From: JAGGSN01 sp965603725
GTDB lineage: Bacteria; Zixibacteria; MSB-5A5; UBA10806; 4484-95
Length of the DNA: 64,000 nucleotides
Assembly (NCBI GenBank): GCA_965603725.1
Contig: CBFDEC010000003.1
Location: forward strand, 57,149-121,148
Reading direction: 5' to 3'
The position numbers and the translations under genes are program-made. Positions 51,264 through 60,571 of the stretch are shown here, piece by piece. Position 1 is the first letter of the stretch; each line of letters opens with the position of its first letter. Under the pieces are notes generated by a model. It searched no databases. It saw only the letters and a program-made list of their open reading frames with translations, and had not been told where the DNA came from.

Positions 51264-51640
51264 GTGTCTGCATTGTTGTAAAGTTATACTGTATTCTATT
51301 TATAATCCAACATATTCGAGTTCAGTCTGGCCGTAGCGAAGCGTGACCTGACTGTTGTAATTTCTGTCAGATCACATCCTTATGGCCACGATCTGAGAGA
51401 ATAATAAACAGCCGAAATCTATTGCACCAGGCCCGAATAATCAAAGCAAGGCAAATGTAGAGATATTTGTCTTTTTAATATAGTTTCTGTAATTTAATTA
51501 CTTATATTTCAAACTTTTTTAACAATTTCAGGTTATATTTAATAGGAATATTATATGTTGATAATTTAACCTTGTTTTATATCATAGGCTAAGTTATAAT
51601 CTATGCCTTAGATGAAAATTTAAGAAGAAAGGTGATTTAA
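51264..51640. other. Gap with dispersed repeat, upstream of yajC
   Basis: The 377-base gap contains the repeat at 51284-51369 and, from 51366, CAGATC...GATCTG arms that would extend its hairpin. From about 51470 it is strongly AT-rich and probably holds the yajC promoter, but I cannot place convincing boxes. No gene is seen. Confidence 0.5.
51284..51369. repeat. Dispersed 86-bp repeat, copy A
   Basis: Matches 63915-64000 with five or so substitutions over 86 bases. Its core is an inverted repeat near CAGTCTGGCC ... GACCTGACTG around GTAGCGAAGCGT. Copy B has the perfect form, so this one carries two stem mismatches. Confidence 0.85.
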
Positions 51641-51943
51641 ATGCAGTTTTTAGCAATGTCTCAACCCGGCGGCGGCGGCGGTAATCCGTTGATTACTCTG
51701 TTCCCGTTTATCCTGATATTTTTAATTTTTTACTTTTTTATGATTCGGCCGCAGCAGAAAAAGCAGAAAAAACTTCAGGCAATGTTATCGTCACTTAAAA
51801 AAGGCGATAAAGTTGTCACCAACAGCGGGATGTTCGGAGTTATCTGGGGTATCGATGACAAAGAGAACAAAATAGTGTTAAAATTCGGCGATAATTTAAA
51901 GATCGAATTTCTTAAAAGCTCAATTGCGGGTAAGGTGAATTAA
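51641..51943 (+). CDS. yajC: Preprotein translocase accessory protein YajC
   Basis: Encodes 100 residues with one membrane helix (residues 18-36, LFPFILIFLIFYFFM) directly followed by IRPQQKKQKK, the YajC signature. A short cytoplasmic domain has LKKGDKVVTNSGMFG. YajC associates with SecDF. In most Gram-negatives tgt-yajC is followed by secD-secF; here def and fmt follow instead. Confidence 0.94.
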   Translation: MQFLAMSQPGGGGGNPLITLFPFILIFLIFYFFMIRPQQKKQKKLQAMLSSLKKGDKVVTNSGMFGVIWGIDDKENKIVLKFGDNLKIEFLKSSIAGKVN

Positions 51944-51959
51944 GATTATATCGAAAATT

Positions 51960-52463
51960 TTGCCGATAAAAATGTATGGCGAGAAAATTCTTCGCCAAAC
52001 ATCGAAAAAAGTCGACAACATTGATGGTGAGTTGGTTGAGTTGCTGGATTCTACCTTGCTCGCTATGAGGCAGGGAAAGGGTCTGGGATTGGCAGCCAAC
52101 CAGGTCGGAGTAAATAAACGTTTTTTCGCCATTGATCTGTCATATTTCGATGTTATCAAAGAACCGGTTGTGATTATCAATCCCGAGATAGTCGAGGTTA
52201 CCGATTCTGTTACCGGCGAGGAAGGATGTTTATCGTTTCCCGGGCTTTTTCTTGAAGTGGAAAGGCCGGAGAAAGCAACCGTTGTCGGTCTTGATAGAGA
52301 CGGCCAGGAAATCACTCTCGAGGGCAATGGACTTGTGGCCAGGGTCCTGATTCATGAAATCGATCATCTGGATGGCAAGCTGTTTATTGATTATTTATCA
52401 AAATTGAAGCGCGGATTAATAAAGGGCAAATTGAAGAAGATCAAAAACGGTGAACGGCTTTAA
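51960..52463 (+). CDS. def: Peptide deformylase
   Basis: Encodes 167 residues from TTG 51960. It removes the formyl group from nascent proteins. All three metal-site motifs are present: GKGLGLAANQVG, EEGCLSFP and HEIDHLDG. The conserved ILPI lead-in of the family begins four codons before this TTG, so the true start may be a non-standard ATA at 51948 (reading SKILPIKMYG) about 10 bases after AAGGTGA. It overlaps fmt by one base (TAATG). Confidence 0.93.
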   Translation: MPIKMYGEKILRQTSKKVDNIDGELVELLDSTLLAMRQGKGLGLAANQVGVNKRFFAIDLSYFDVIKEPVVIINPEIVEVTDSVTGEEGCLSFPGLFLEVERPEKATVVGLDRDGQEITLEGNGLVARVLIHEIDHLDGKLFIDYLSKLKRGLIKGKLKKIKNGERL

Positions 52464-53395
52464 TGCGTCTTGTATTTATGGGAACTCCTGAATTTGCAGT
52501 CTGCTCGTTAGAGCTTTTGTATTCCTCAAAGCATGAAGTTCTTGCAGTTGTAACATCGCCAGATAAACCACGGGGACGAGGGCGTAAGGTAAGTCCAACC
52601 GCTATAAAGCAAAAAGCCCTGAACATGGGATTGCCGGCACTACAGCCGGTGGATCTCAAAGATGATGAATTTATAATAGAATTGAAAAGATATAACCCGG
52701 ATTTAATCGCTGTTGTGGCTTTCAGAATTTTGCCGGAGATCGTCTATGATTTGCCCCGTTATGGTTCAATTAATCTTCATGCATCACTTTTACCGAAATA
52801 CAGGGGAGCGGCTCCTATAAACTGGGCTTTGATTAACGGTGAAATAAAAACAGGTTTAACAACGTTCTTTTTAAGCAAAAAAGTCGATACCGGCGATATT
52901 CTTCTTAAGCGGGAGGTTGAAATTGCCGCCGATGATGATTTCGGGAGCCTGCACGACAAAATGATGGTTTCAGGCGCGGAGCTTTTACTTGAAACCATCG
53001 ATGGCATTGAAGATGGCAGTCTTAAGCCGCAACCGCAAAGTCATATTATGGCGACAAAAGCGCCGAAGCTGACTACAGAAACCGGGCTGATCGATTGGAA
53101 CCAGCCGGCTGAGACAATCAGAAACCTTATCAGGGGATTATCGCCATATCCCGGAGCCTTTACTTTTTCAGATTCGAAAAAGATAATTATTTTGAAAGCG
53201 GAAGTAATTAATAAGAAAGCCAATTACTTACCAGGCACAATAATAGAATCGAACCCTAAAAAGGGTTTTACGATTGTCTGCGGACAGAATGCATTATTTA
53301 TAAAAAACCTAAAGCCCCAGGGCAAAAAGATAATGAGCTCGGCTGAGTATATTAGAGGGTATTATGTTAAAGTTGGAAGCCGGTTCCCAAGCTAA
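52463..53395 (+). CDS. fmt: Methionyl-tRNA formyltransferase
   Basis: Encodes 310 residues. It formylates initiator Met-tRNA. The N-terminal MGTPEFAVCSLELL, the formyl-folate site SLLPKYRGAAPINWALINGE and the DTGDILLKREVEI block are typical. The C-terminal tRNA-binding domain ends with GSRFPS. Coupled to def at its start and overlapping rng by 32 bases at its end, so translation initiation enzymes and RNase G are in one transcript. Confidence 0.95.
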   Translation: MRLVFMGTPEFAVCSLELLYSSKHEVLAVVTSPDKPRGRGRKVSPTAIKQKALNMGLPALQPVDLKDDEFIIELKRYNPDLIAVVAFRILPEIVYDLPRYGSINLHASLLPKYRGAAPINWALINGEIKTGLTTFFLSKKVDTGDILLKREVEIAADDDFGSLHDKMMVSGAELLLETIDGIEDGSLKPQPQSHIMATKAPKLTTETGLIDWNQPAETIRNLIRGLSPYPGAFTFSDSKKIIILKAEVINKKANYLPGTIIESNPKKGFTIVCGQNALFIKNLKPQGKKIMSSAEYIRGYYVKVGSRFPS

Positions 53396-54953
53396 CGGCA
53401 AGCAGTTAAAAGAAATATTTGTAAACGTAACAGAATATGAAACCCGAATAGCCATCAGGGAAGACGGCAAGCTGGTCGAATTATTTATTGAGCGACCTGA
53501 AAATGAAAGGCTGGTGGGCGATATATATAAGGGGCGGGTAACCTCTGTTTTACCCGGCATTCAAGCGGCTTTTGTAGATTTCGGTCTTGAAAAGGCCGGC
53601 TTTTTGCACTTTTCCGATATGTCTGATCGCAAGGGTGAGTCGAGCATCCTGTCTGATCTTGATTTCTTTGATGCCGATGGGCTGGAAATGCCCTCCCGTC
53701 TAAAACATGGCAGACACACTTCCATCACTGATGTTCTTAAGAAAGACCAGGAACTGCTGGTCCAGGTTATCAAAGAACCAATTGCCACTAAAGGCTCGAG
53801 AGTCACTACAGAAATTTCTTTGCCGGGAAGATATATAGTGCTTATTCCGGGCGCTCGCCATATAGGAGTTTCCAGGAAAATTTCCTCATGGGCCGAAAAA
53901 AAGCGCTTGCGTAAAATTGCCGCCGACTTCCTCCCGGAAAATTTCGGCATGATAATACGAACGGTTGCCGAAGGCAAGGATAAGAAGGACTTTGCCGCTG
54001 ATATTAAGCTTTTAACAAAACTATGGAAGAAGATGAAAAAACAGGTCGATAGCGTCAAGGCGCCCAATCTGGTTCATAAAGATATAGAAATGACTACCGG
54101 TATAATAAGGGACTTGTTTACTCCGGATGTTAATAAAGTTGTTATCGATTCGAAAAAGGAATATAAGAAATTTTTGTCGTACCTACGAGAGATGGCTCTG
54201 CAGTTAAAAAAGCAGGTGGAATTATATACCGGCGATAAACCGCTTTTTGATTATCATAATATCGAACCCGAAATTGAGAAGATGTTCAGCCGCAAAGTCT
54301 GGCTCAAAAAGGGCGGCTATATTGTCATAGACCAGACCGAGGCTTTGGTTACAGTTGATGTCAATACCGGTCGTTTTAAAGGCAAGTCGAAAATCGAACA
54401 TACTATTTTTGAAACTAATATCGAAGCGGCCCGTGAAATCGCCAGACAGATCAGGTTAAGAGATATTGGCGGAATCCTCATTCTCGATTTCATTGATATG
54501 GAAAAAAGGGAACATCGTCGCAAGGTTTTCGAGGAATTTAAAAACGCCCTCAAAAATGACCGATCTCAAACCTATATTTCATCGATTTCTGATCTGGGAC
54601 TGATCGAGATGACCCGTCAACGCATCCGCCCCTCGCTGGTGCAGGCCTTATCCGACCCATGTCCGGTATGTTCCGGTGTAGGGCAGGTATTATCCAAACA
54701 TTCAATTGCCGTAAAAATCGAACGTTGGTTTAAAAGAGCCTCGGCAGATAGAGGCAGAGCTCATTATCAACTGGTGGCATCACCCCAGGTCATAGCGCTG
54801 TTGGCCGACAATTCCTCCAACCGAATCGAAAAGCTGGAACACCGGCATAATATATCTATTGATCTGATAAGAGATACCGCTCTTCACCCTGAAGAATTTC
54901 ATATAATCGATGCAGAAAAAGAAAAAGATGTAACCGAAGAATATAGAATTTAA
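53364..54953 (+). CDS. rng: Ribonuclease E/G family protein
   Basis: Encodes 529 residues, RNase G size, without the long RNase E tail. The S1 domain (residues 50-130, GDIYKGRVTSVLPGIQAAFVDF) is followed by the catalytic DNase I-like domain with VDVNTGRFKGKS and ILDFIDMEKREHR. The zinc-link CPVCSGVGQV sits near residue 435. It would cut single-stranded RNA in rRNA and mRNA processing. It starts within fmt after GAGGG. Confidence 0.94.
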   Translation: MLKLEAGSQANGKQLKEIFVNVTEYETRIAIREDGKLVELFIERPENERLVGDIYKGRVTSVLPGIQAAFVDFGLEKAGFLHFSDMSDRKGESSILSDLDFFDADGLEMPSRLKHGRHTSITDVLKKDQELLVQVIKEPIATKGSRVTTEISLPGRYIVLIPGARHIGVSRKISSWAEKKRLRKIAADFLPENFGMIIRTVAEGKDKKDFAADIKLLTKLWKKMKKQVDSVKAPNLVHKDIEMTTGIIRDLFTPDVNKVVIDSKKEYKKFLSYLREMALQLKKQVELYTGDKPLFDYHNIEPEIEKMFSRKVWLKKGGYIVIDQTEALVTVDVNTGRFKGKSKIEHTIFETNIEAAREIARQIRLRDIGGILILDFIDMEKREHRRKVFEEFKNALKNDRSQTYISSISDLGLIEMTRQRIRPSLVQALSDPCPVCSGVGQVLSKHSIAVKIERWFKRASADRGRAHYQLVASPQVIALLADNSSNRIEKLEHRHNISIDLIRDTALHPEEFHIIDAEKEKDVTEEYRI

Positions 54954-54962
54954 GGAGAATTC

Positions 54963-55511
54963 ATGCCTGTAAATGATTATACGCCGCATTTGCTGGAAGT
55001 GGCGCGTTTGATGGAACTGGCGGCTCGAACGGCCCCTAAATCGCGGGGAGAGGATTATGTTAAATTCTTAACTCTTTCCGGCGACGGAATTCCAAGGCTG
55101 GCTGAAGCCCTTTTGACATTTGGCAAAAAATCCGGCAAACATAATTTTGACCGTGATTCAAATAATATAAAAAACTCGCCCGTAGTAGCGCTTATAGGCT
55201 TAAAAGATGCGACCACACTCGGGCTTAACTGCAGCGCCTGCGGTTTTCCTACCTGCGCTGATTTGGAAAAAGCGCCGAAAACAGGAGCAGATTTTAATGG
55301 TCCCATCTGTGCGTTTCGTCAACTCGATTTTGGGATAGCCCTTGGTTCCGCGGTAAAGACTGCCCAGATGTTGAACGTTGATAATCGAATTATGTACCGG
55401 GTCGGCGTTGCCGCCAGAAGCGCTGGATTTGTTGATTGGGATATTGTCATGGGGATACCTCTATCTGCCACGGGAAAGAACATATATTTTGATCGGGAGT
55501 TGAAAAAATAA
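54963..55511 (+). CDS. DUF2148 cysteine-rich protein
   Basis: Encodes 182 residues. The C-terminal half has CSACGFPTC, a further Cys in GPICAFRQ, and the helical block DFGIALGSAVKTAQMLNVDNRIMYRVG typical of DUF2148. The cysteines could bind an iron-sulfur cluster. Function is unknown. It starts 9 bases after rng behind a good AAGGAG site and is probably the last gene of the yajC-def-fmt-rng run. Confidence 0.85.
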   Translation: MPVNDYTPHLLEVARLMELAARTAPKSRGEDYVKFLTLSGDGIPRLAEALLTFGKKSGKHNFDRDSNNIKNSPVVALIGLKDATTLGLNCSACGFPTCADLEKAPKTGADFNGPICAFRQLDFGIALGSAVKTAQMLNVDNRIMYRVGVAARSAGFVDWDIVMGIPLSATGKNIYFDRELKK

Positions 55512-55563
55512 AGCAACATTTTTACTGTTAATGTGTTAAAAATTCTGAATTGAAGTAAAGGCC

Positions 55564-55593
55564 TTGACCGATGGCCGATTTTATTTGTATATA
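55564..55593 (+). promoter_or_regulatory. Promoter-like boxes for rplU
   Basis: TTGACC (55564-55569) and TATATA (55588-55593) are 18 bases apart, 27 bases before the rplU ATG. The boxes match the consensus at five and four positions. Confidence 0.45.
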
Positions 55594-55619
55594 TTATGTT
55601 CTAACAGAAGGAGAATTTG

Positions 55620-55931
55620 ATGCGGGCGATAATTGAAACTGGTGGGATGCAGTTCCCGATAGAGGAAAAAACTGTAATCAAGGCGCCAAAACTCGATATG
55701 GAAATCAAACAGAAGTTCATTTTCGATAAGGTTATGCTGATTAGCGGCTCTGATAAGTTTATTGTAGGTAAACCTTATATTGAGGGCGCTAAAGTCGAGG
55801 CTGAGGTCCTGGCTCATGGAAAATTTGACAAGATAACCGTTTTAAAATTCAAAAAACGGAGAAAATATCGCAAAAGAACCGGTCATAGTCAGAATTATAC
55901 AGAGGTGAAAATATTAAGCATATCGGCATAA
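55620..55931 (+). CDS. rplU: 50S ribosomal protein L21
   Basis: Encodes 103 residues. AIIETGGMQFPIEEKTVIKAPKL and the C-terminal KKRRKYRKRTGHSQNYTEVKI are the L21 signature. The ATG at 55620 is 6 bases after AGGAG. It is followed by bamA after 2 bases, an unusual neighbour: L21 is normally with L27 and Obg, both of which are tens of kilobases away in this window. Confidence 0.96.
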   Translation: MRAIIETGGMQFPIEEKTVIKAPKLDMEIKQKFIFDKVMLISGSDKFIVGKPYIEGAKVEAEVLAHGKFDKITVLKFKKRRKYRKRTGHSQNYTEVKILSISA

Positions 55932-55933
55932 AC

Positions 55934-58285
55934 ATGAGCAGAGTGATTGTTCTTATATTTGTTGTACTTATCCTTTCGACTGCCGCCGTTGCCGATGTAA
56001 ATGATTATATCGGCCAGACAATAACATCGGTGAAGCTTTCAGAAACGACCGCGGCCGACAGTTTTCTGGTATTTAACAGTTCCGGTTTAATTCCGGGAGA
56101 GATTCTTACCGCCGGTAAGATTCAGGACAGCATTAAAAAAATTTATGCACTGGGCATATTTTCTGATGTTGCCATTTATGCTGAAAAGACTCCTGGCGGC
56201 GTAGGTCTTACGATCAGAGTTGAGCCCTATCCAAGAATATCTAAAATCAACTTCGATGGCAATAAGAAGGTAAAAGATAAAACCCTTAAAAAAGAAATTA
56301 CTATCAACGAGGGACGGATCGTTTCACCGGGAACTGTCAAGAGTAATGTCGAACGAATTAAAAGTCTTTATGAGGAAAAAGGATATCTAAAAGCTCAAAT
56401 AGAATCCAGGATTCTTCCCGACAAGAAAGATTCCGAAAAAGTTATCCTCACATTCAATATAAAGGAAGGGGAAAAAGTCAAAGTCAGGGGTATTTCATTC
56501 GTTGGCAACAAGATTTTCGATGACGGTAAACTGCGTTCGAAAATGTCCACCAAGAAAAAATCTTTTTTCAGAAGCGGTTCATTCGAAAGAGAAAAGTATC
56601 GGGAAGACAAGCAGAAAATAATCGATTTCTATAAAAAAGAAGGTTTTATTGATGCCGTAATAGCCTCGGATTCTTTGCTGTATATTGACAGGAAAAATAT
56701 CGGATATTCCGCCAAAACCGGTACGACCTATGTGGCCGGTCCTGATCTGTTTATTAAAATTTATATCAACGAGGGTCGGCGATATTATTTCGGCAAATTC
56801 ACCTGGGAAGGCAACAGTATTTTTGATGATAAGAAAATCGGCTTGATTTTTAGCGTAAAGGAAGAGCAAAAATATAACCAGGAAAAATATGACGACATGC
56901 TTTTCAAACTTTACGAAATATACCAGGATGAAGGTTACTGGTATATCCAGGTTGATGAAAACAAAACTCCCCGTGATGACAAACTCGATGTGCATTTTAC
57001 GATCACTGAAAACCAGCCTGTCAGTATCAGGATGATTCATATAGCGGGCAATACCAAGACCAAAGATAAAGTAATCAGGCGTGAATTGAGAATTAAACCC
57101 GATAAAATTTTCAAAAGATCGATTCTGGGTCGTTCTCTTCGTGATGTTATGATGCTTAATTTCTTCGCCAACGTTACGCCTGACTGGACAATTCTCGAAA
57201 ACGGCGATATTGACCTCATAATTAAAGTCGAGGAAAAACCTACGGGGCAGTTTAATGTGGGGGCGGGCTATTCAGCCAGGGATAAGCTTGTTGGTACTTT
57301 TGGTATGGGCTGGCCCAACTTTCTGGGCGGCGGCCAGACGCTTACATTCGATGCCGATTTCGGCAAACGGCGCAATACTTTTAGCATAAGCTACTTCGAA
57401 CCCTGGTTAATGGATACGCCTACATCGCTCGGTCTCAGTATTTATATTCAGGAAAGAGATTGGTATGACTGGTTTACAGAGGGGAGGCGCGGCGGAAGTA
57501 TAAGGGTCGGCCGCAGACTGCGCTGGCCGGATAACTATTTTAAGATCTTTTCAAGTTACCGGCTGGAAGAGTTGAAATACTATTCAGTAAGCGAGAGTTA
57601 TAAAAGAGATCATGCGGATGATCCATACAGCGTTGATAAAACCGACTGGCCCCAGAGGTCATCCGTTCTGGGTTTAACTGTCGAAAGAGACTCAAGGGAC
57701 GTGGCCATGTTTGCCACTATGGGTACCCTTGTTTACTGGTCGGGAGAGTTGGGCGGCACTTTTCTTGGCGGAAGCTGGGATTACTGGAAACAGATTGTCA
57801 GCGCAGAATATTATTATACGCCTTTCTGGAAATTTACCTTCTCTTTGAGGGGGAAATGGGGTTTGATGGCAGGCATTGGCGGCGCTGATTCGGACGAGGG
57901 CGTGCCCTACTCGGAGCGGTTTACTCCCGGCGGCACTGATCCGGATGGTATTGTGAGAGGTTATGATGATTCCCGGCTCGGACCCACTACTGCATCGGGG
58001 GGATTTATAGGCGGTCGGAGCGAGGTGATTTACAATCTGGAATTGACCATTCCGATTGTAGAACAACAGCTTTATACGTTATTATTCGCCGATGCCGGTA
58101 ATGCTTATAGAACTGGCGATGAATTAAGAGATAATTTCTATAGAAATTTTTTCAAATCTGCAGGGTTCGGTTTCAGAGTCGTTGCGCCAATGATTGGCGT
58201 TATCGGCTTTGATTTCGGTATACCATTACAGGGAAAAGATAAAGGAAGTTTAAAACCGCACTTTCAAATAGGGCGGGGTTTTTAA
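55934..58285 (+). CDS. bamA: Outer-membrane protein assembly factor BamA
   Basis: Encodes 783 residues: signal peptide (residues 1-19, ending STAAVAD), about five POTRA domains to residue 410, then a 16-strand Omp85 barrel with the FVRG-equivalent DGIVRGYDDSRLG loop motif and a C-terminal GRGF. BamA inserts barrels into the outer membrane. It leads the usual bamA-ompH-lpxD order. Phe is the last residue, as expected for a barrel. Confidence 0.95.
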   Translation: MSRVIVLIFVVLILSTAAVADVNDYIGQTITSVKLSETTAADSFLVFNSSGLIPGEILTAGKIQDSIKKIYALGIFSDVAIYAEKTPGGVGLTIRVEPYPRISKINFDGNKKVKDKTLKKEITINEGRIVSPGTVKSNVERIKSLYEEKGYLKAQIESRILPDKKDSEKVILTFNIKEGEKVKVRGISFVGNKIFDDGKLRSKMSTKKKSFFRSGSFEREKYREDKQKIIDFYKKEGFIDAVIASDSLLYIDRKNIGYSAKTGTTYVAGPDLFIKIYINEGRRYYFGKFTWEGNSIFDDKKIGLIFSVKEEQKYNQEKYDDMLFKLYEIYQDEGYWYIQVDENKTPRDDKLDVHFTITENQPVSIRMIHIAGNTKTKDKVIRRELRIKPDKIFKRSILGRSLRDVMMLNFFANVTPDWTILENGDIDLIIKVEEKPTGQFNVGAGYSARDKLVGTFGMGWPNFLGGGQTLTFDADFGKRRNTFSISYFEPWLMDTPTSLGLSIYIQERDWYDWFTEGRRGGSIRVGRRLRWPDNYFKIFSSYRLEELKYYSVSESYKRDHADDPYSVDKTDWPQRSSVLGLTVERDSRDVAMFATMGTLVYWSGELGGTFLGGSWDYWKQIVSAEYYYTPFWKFTFSLRGKWGLMAGIGGADSDEGVPYSERFTPGGTDPDGIVRGYDDSRLGPTTASGGFIGGRSEVIYNLELTIPIVEQQLYTLLFADAGNAYRTGDELRDNFYRNFFKSAGFGFRVVAPMIGVIGFDFGIPLQGKDKGSLKPHFQIGRGF

Positions 58286-58297
58286 AGGAGATATTAT

Positions 58298-58813
58298 ATG
58301 AAAAAGATCATTATCAGTGGACTGATGGTTCTTATGGCTGCAGTTGTTATGGCCGATGATGTAAAAATCGGCTATATCGACTCTCAGAGAATTTTCACCG
58401 AATACCAGGAATATCAGGATGCGCAGGCAAGATTTGAAAAGGAAATCGAAACGTGGAATACTCAAGGCGAACAGATGAAACAGGAGATCGATGAACTTAT
58501 CACAGAGTTGGAAAGTCAATCATTGATATTGTCTGCCGAGAAAAAGAGAGAAAAGGAACAATATCTGGCAGCCAAACAGGATACATTAAACCAGTTTCTA
58601 AATGCCACATTTGGTCCGGATGGTAAGGCCGAGCGTCGGATGGCCGAACTGTCTAAGCCGGTTCGCGATAAGATACTGGTTATTGTCGAAAGAATCGCTA
58701 TCGAAAACAATTATGGCATAATATTGGATGCCGGTACCGTTAATATTGCTTATGCCAAAAAAAGCCTCGACCTGACAGATGAGATTCTGGCTGAATTAGA
58801 AGCCGAAGAATAA
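58298..58813 (+). CDS. OmpH/Skp-family periplasmic chaperone
   Basis: Encodes 171 residues with a signal peptide ending VVMADD and a mature start VKIGYIDSQRIF, as in OmpH/Skp. The middle is a long charged coiled coil (residues 40-115). Skp-like proteins carry unfolded outer-membrane proteins to BamA. It starts 12 bases after bamA and its last base is the first base of lpxD. Confidence 0.9.
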   Translation: MKKIIISGLMVLMAAVVMADDVKIGYIDSQRIFTEYQEYQDAQARFEKEIETWNTQGEQMKQEIDELITELESQSLILSAEKKREKEQYLAAKQDTLNQFLNATFGPDGKAERRMAELSKPVRDKILVIVERIAIENNYGIILDAGTVNIAYAKKSLDLTDEILAELEAEE

Positions 58814-59832
58814 TGGAATTTAGACTATCCGAGATCGCTGAAAAAATCGGAGCCAAGCTTGTCGGTCAGGATCAGACCATCTCCGGGCTGTCTACAATCG
58901 ATAACCCGCAGGCGGGAACATTAACGTTTATTACCTCAAAAAAATTTAGAAAGAAGCTTGCCGATTGTATCTGTCCGGCCGTAATCGTTCCTCCAGGAAT
59001 AGAATCAGATAAACACAGCCTGTTGGTAATGACCGATCCATACCTGGGATTTGGCCTGGCAATGAGGCTTTTTCATACCGACCACTATCGCCCAAAACCT
59101 GGAATAATGGCTTCTGCCGTAATACCAGAAACCGCTGAGGCTGGGGAAAATGTCTATGTCGGGCATAATGTTACAATTGGTGAAAGAGCAAAAATCGGTA
59201 ATAATTGTGTAATTCATCCTGGCGTATATATTGGTGAAAAAAGTATCATCGGCAACGATTGCTTCATCTATCCTAATGCTGTAATTATGCATGACGTCAT
59301 TATCGGCGACCGGGTTGCAGTCTATGCCAGCGCTGTCATCGGTTCCGATGGTTTCGGCTATGCTAAGGGTAAAGACGGTTTTATTAAGATACCGCAGGCG
59401 GGGACAGTTATAATCGAGGATGATGTTGAAATTGGAGCCGGCGCTACTATAGATCGGGCCACTATTGGCGAAACTTGCATCGGTACCGGCACAATAATCG
59501 ACAACCTTGTACAGATAGCGCATAACTGCCAGATTGGTCCGGGTTCGATACTGTGTGCGCAGGTTGGGTTGGCCGGTACAACGACTCTTGGCAGAAATGT
59601 CATCTTAGCGGGACAGGTTGGGGTGGCTGGTCATCTGACAGTCGGAGACGGATCGATTGTTCAGGCTCAATCGGGAATACCCGGTGATGTACCGCCTGGG
59701 TCGGTCATATTCGGCACGCCAGCAAGAGATGTCAAACTGGCTCACCGTATCGAATCAATTCTAAACCGTTTGCCCGATTATATCCAGCGGCTGCGTGATA
59801 TTGAAAGAAAAGTAAACAAGCCTCAAAAATAA
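58813..59832 (+). CDS. lpxD: UDP-3-O-acylglucosamine N-acyltransferase
   Basis: Encodes 339 residues. LpxD adds the second acyl chain in lipid A synthesis. The N-terminal uridine-binding domain (to about residue 100) precedes left-handed helix repeats such as GENVYVGHNVTIGERAKIG and GAGATIDRATIG, with the catalytic histidine in LVQIAHNCQIGPGS. It proves that the cell makes lipid A. The usual partners fabZ and lpxA do not follow here; trxA does. Confidence 0.95.
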   Translation: MEFRLSEIAEKIGAKLVGQDQTISGLSTIDNPQAGTLTFITSKKFRKKLADCICPAVIVPPGIESDKHSLLVMTDPYLGFGLAMRLFHTDHYRPKPGIMASAVIPETAEAGENVYVGHNVTIGERAKIGNNCVIHPGVYIGEKSIIGNDCFIYPNAVIMHDVIIGDRVAVYASAVIGSDGFGYAKGKDGFIKIPQAGTVIIEDDVEIGAGATIDRATIGETCIGTGTIIDNLVQIAHNCQIGPGSILCAQVGLAGTTTLGRNVILAGQVGVAGHLTVGDGSIVQAQSGIPGDVPPGSVIFGTPARDVKLAHRIESILNRLPDYIQRLRDIERKVNKPQK

Positions 59833-59912
59833 ATTGCCATAGGAACAAAAGCGATGTACAAATTGTTAATGTTTTTAATGAAAATAAGAATTTATCTCAA
59901 TAGGAGGAATTG

Positions 59913-60239
59913 ATGTCTGATTTACTGCAAATAACTGATCAGAATTTTGAGACGGAGGTTCTTAAATCTGACGTGCCTGTCCTGATCGATTTCTGGGCTG
60001 AATGGTGTGCTCCCTGCCACATGATTGCCCCTATTGTTAAGGAATTGGCTTCTGAATACAACGGTAAACTAAAAGTTGCCAAGCTCGATGTTGACGCTTA
60101 TGGTTCAATTGCCCAACAATATAGAATCCTCTCTATTCCTACGGTGATGATCTTTAAAGAAGGCAAAGTCGCTTCGCAGATAATAGGAGCCGTTCCCAAA
60201 AAAGACCTGGTTAAGCACGTTGAAAAGGCTCTGGCGTAA
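59913..60239 (+). CDS. trxA: Thioredoxin
   Basis: Encodes 108 residues with the redox site WCAPC at residues 31-35. It is the A variant of the usual WCGPC. The IPTVMIFKEGKVA block with the cis-proline is intact. The ATG at 59913 lies 6 bases after AGGAGG. No signal peptide, so it acts in the cytoplasm. Confidence 0.94.
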   Translation: MSDLLQITDQNFETEVLKSDVPVLIDFWAEWCAPCHMIAPIVKELASEYNGKLKVAKLDVDAYGSIAQQYRILSIPTVMIFKEGKVASQIIGAVPKKDLVKHVEKALA

Positions 60240-60515
60240 TAACCGATAATAGATTTGCGGATTCGAATATTATCAGAGATGCAGTTTTCAACAGCAAAGC
60301 GATAGCTGTGGTTGGGCTTTCTGATAAACCGGAAAGAGCCTCATTTAATGTCGCTTCTTGTCTCAAAGAGCAGGGATATAGGATCATCCCTGTTAATCCT
60401 GCGAAAGACGAAATACCGGGTGAAAAATCCTATCCCAGTCTATCGGCTATTTCAAAACCTGTTGACGATGGATCGTTGCCTGTTAAAAGAGCACAGGAAA
60501 TCGCAGGCCAGTTAA
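60239..60515 (+). pseudogene. CoA-binding (YccU-type) protein, internally deleted
   Basis: Starting from ATA 60239 in frame with AIAVVGLSDKPERASF and ending at SKPVD (about 60462), this is the first half of a CoA-binding Rossmann protein (usual length about 140). Immediately after, in the next frame, the sequence reads MDRCLLKEHRKSQAS and stops, which is the usual C-terminus of that family. About 45-50 codons between them are missing and the frame is shifted. It also lacks a normal start: TAATAACC overlaps the trxA stop where TAATG would be expected. Probably non-functional. Confidence 0.8.
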
Positions 60516-60571
60516 AAGCGCCATTAATTAACTGCGTGAAAATAAATTGTCAATATGAAATTCAATCGTTC

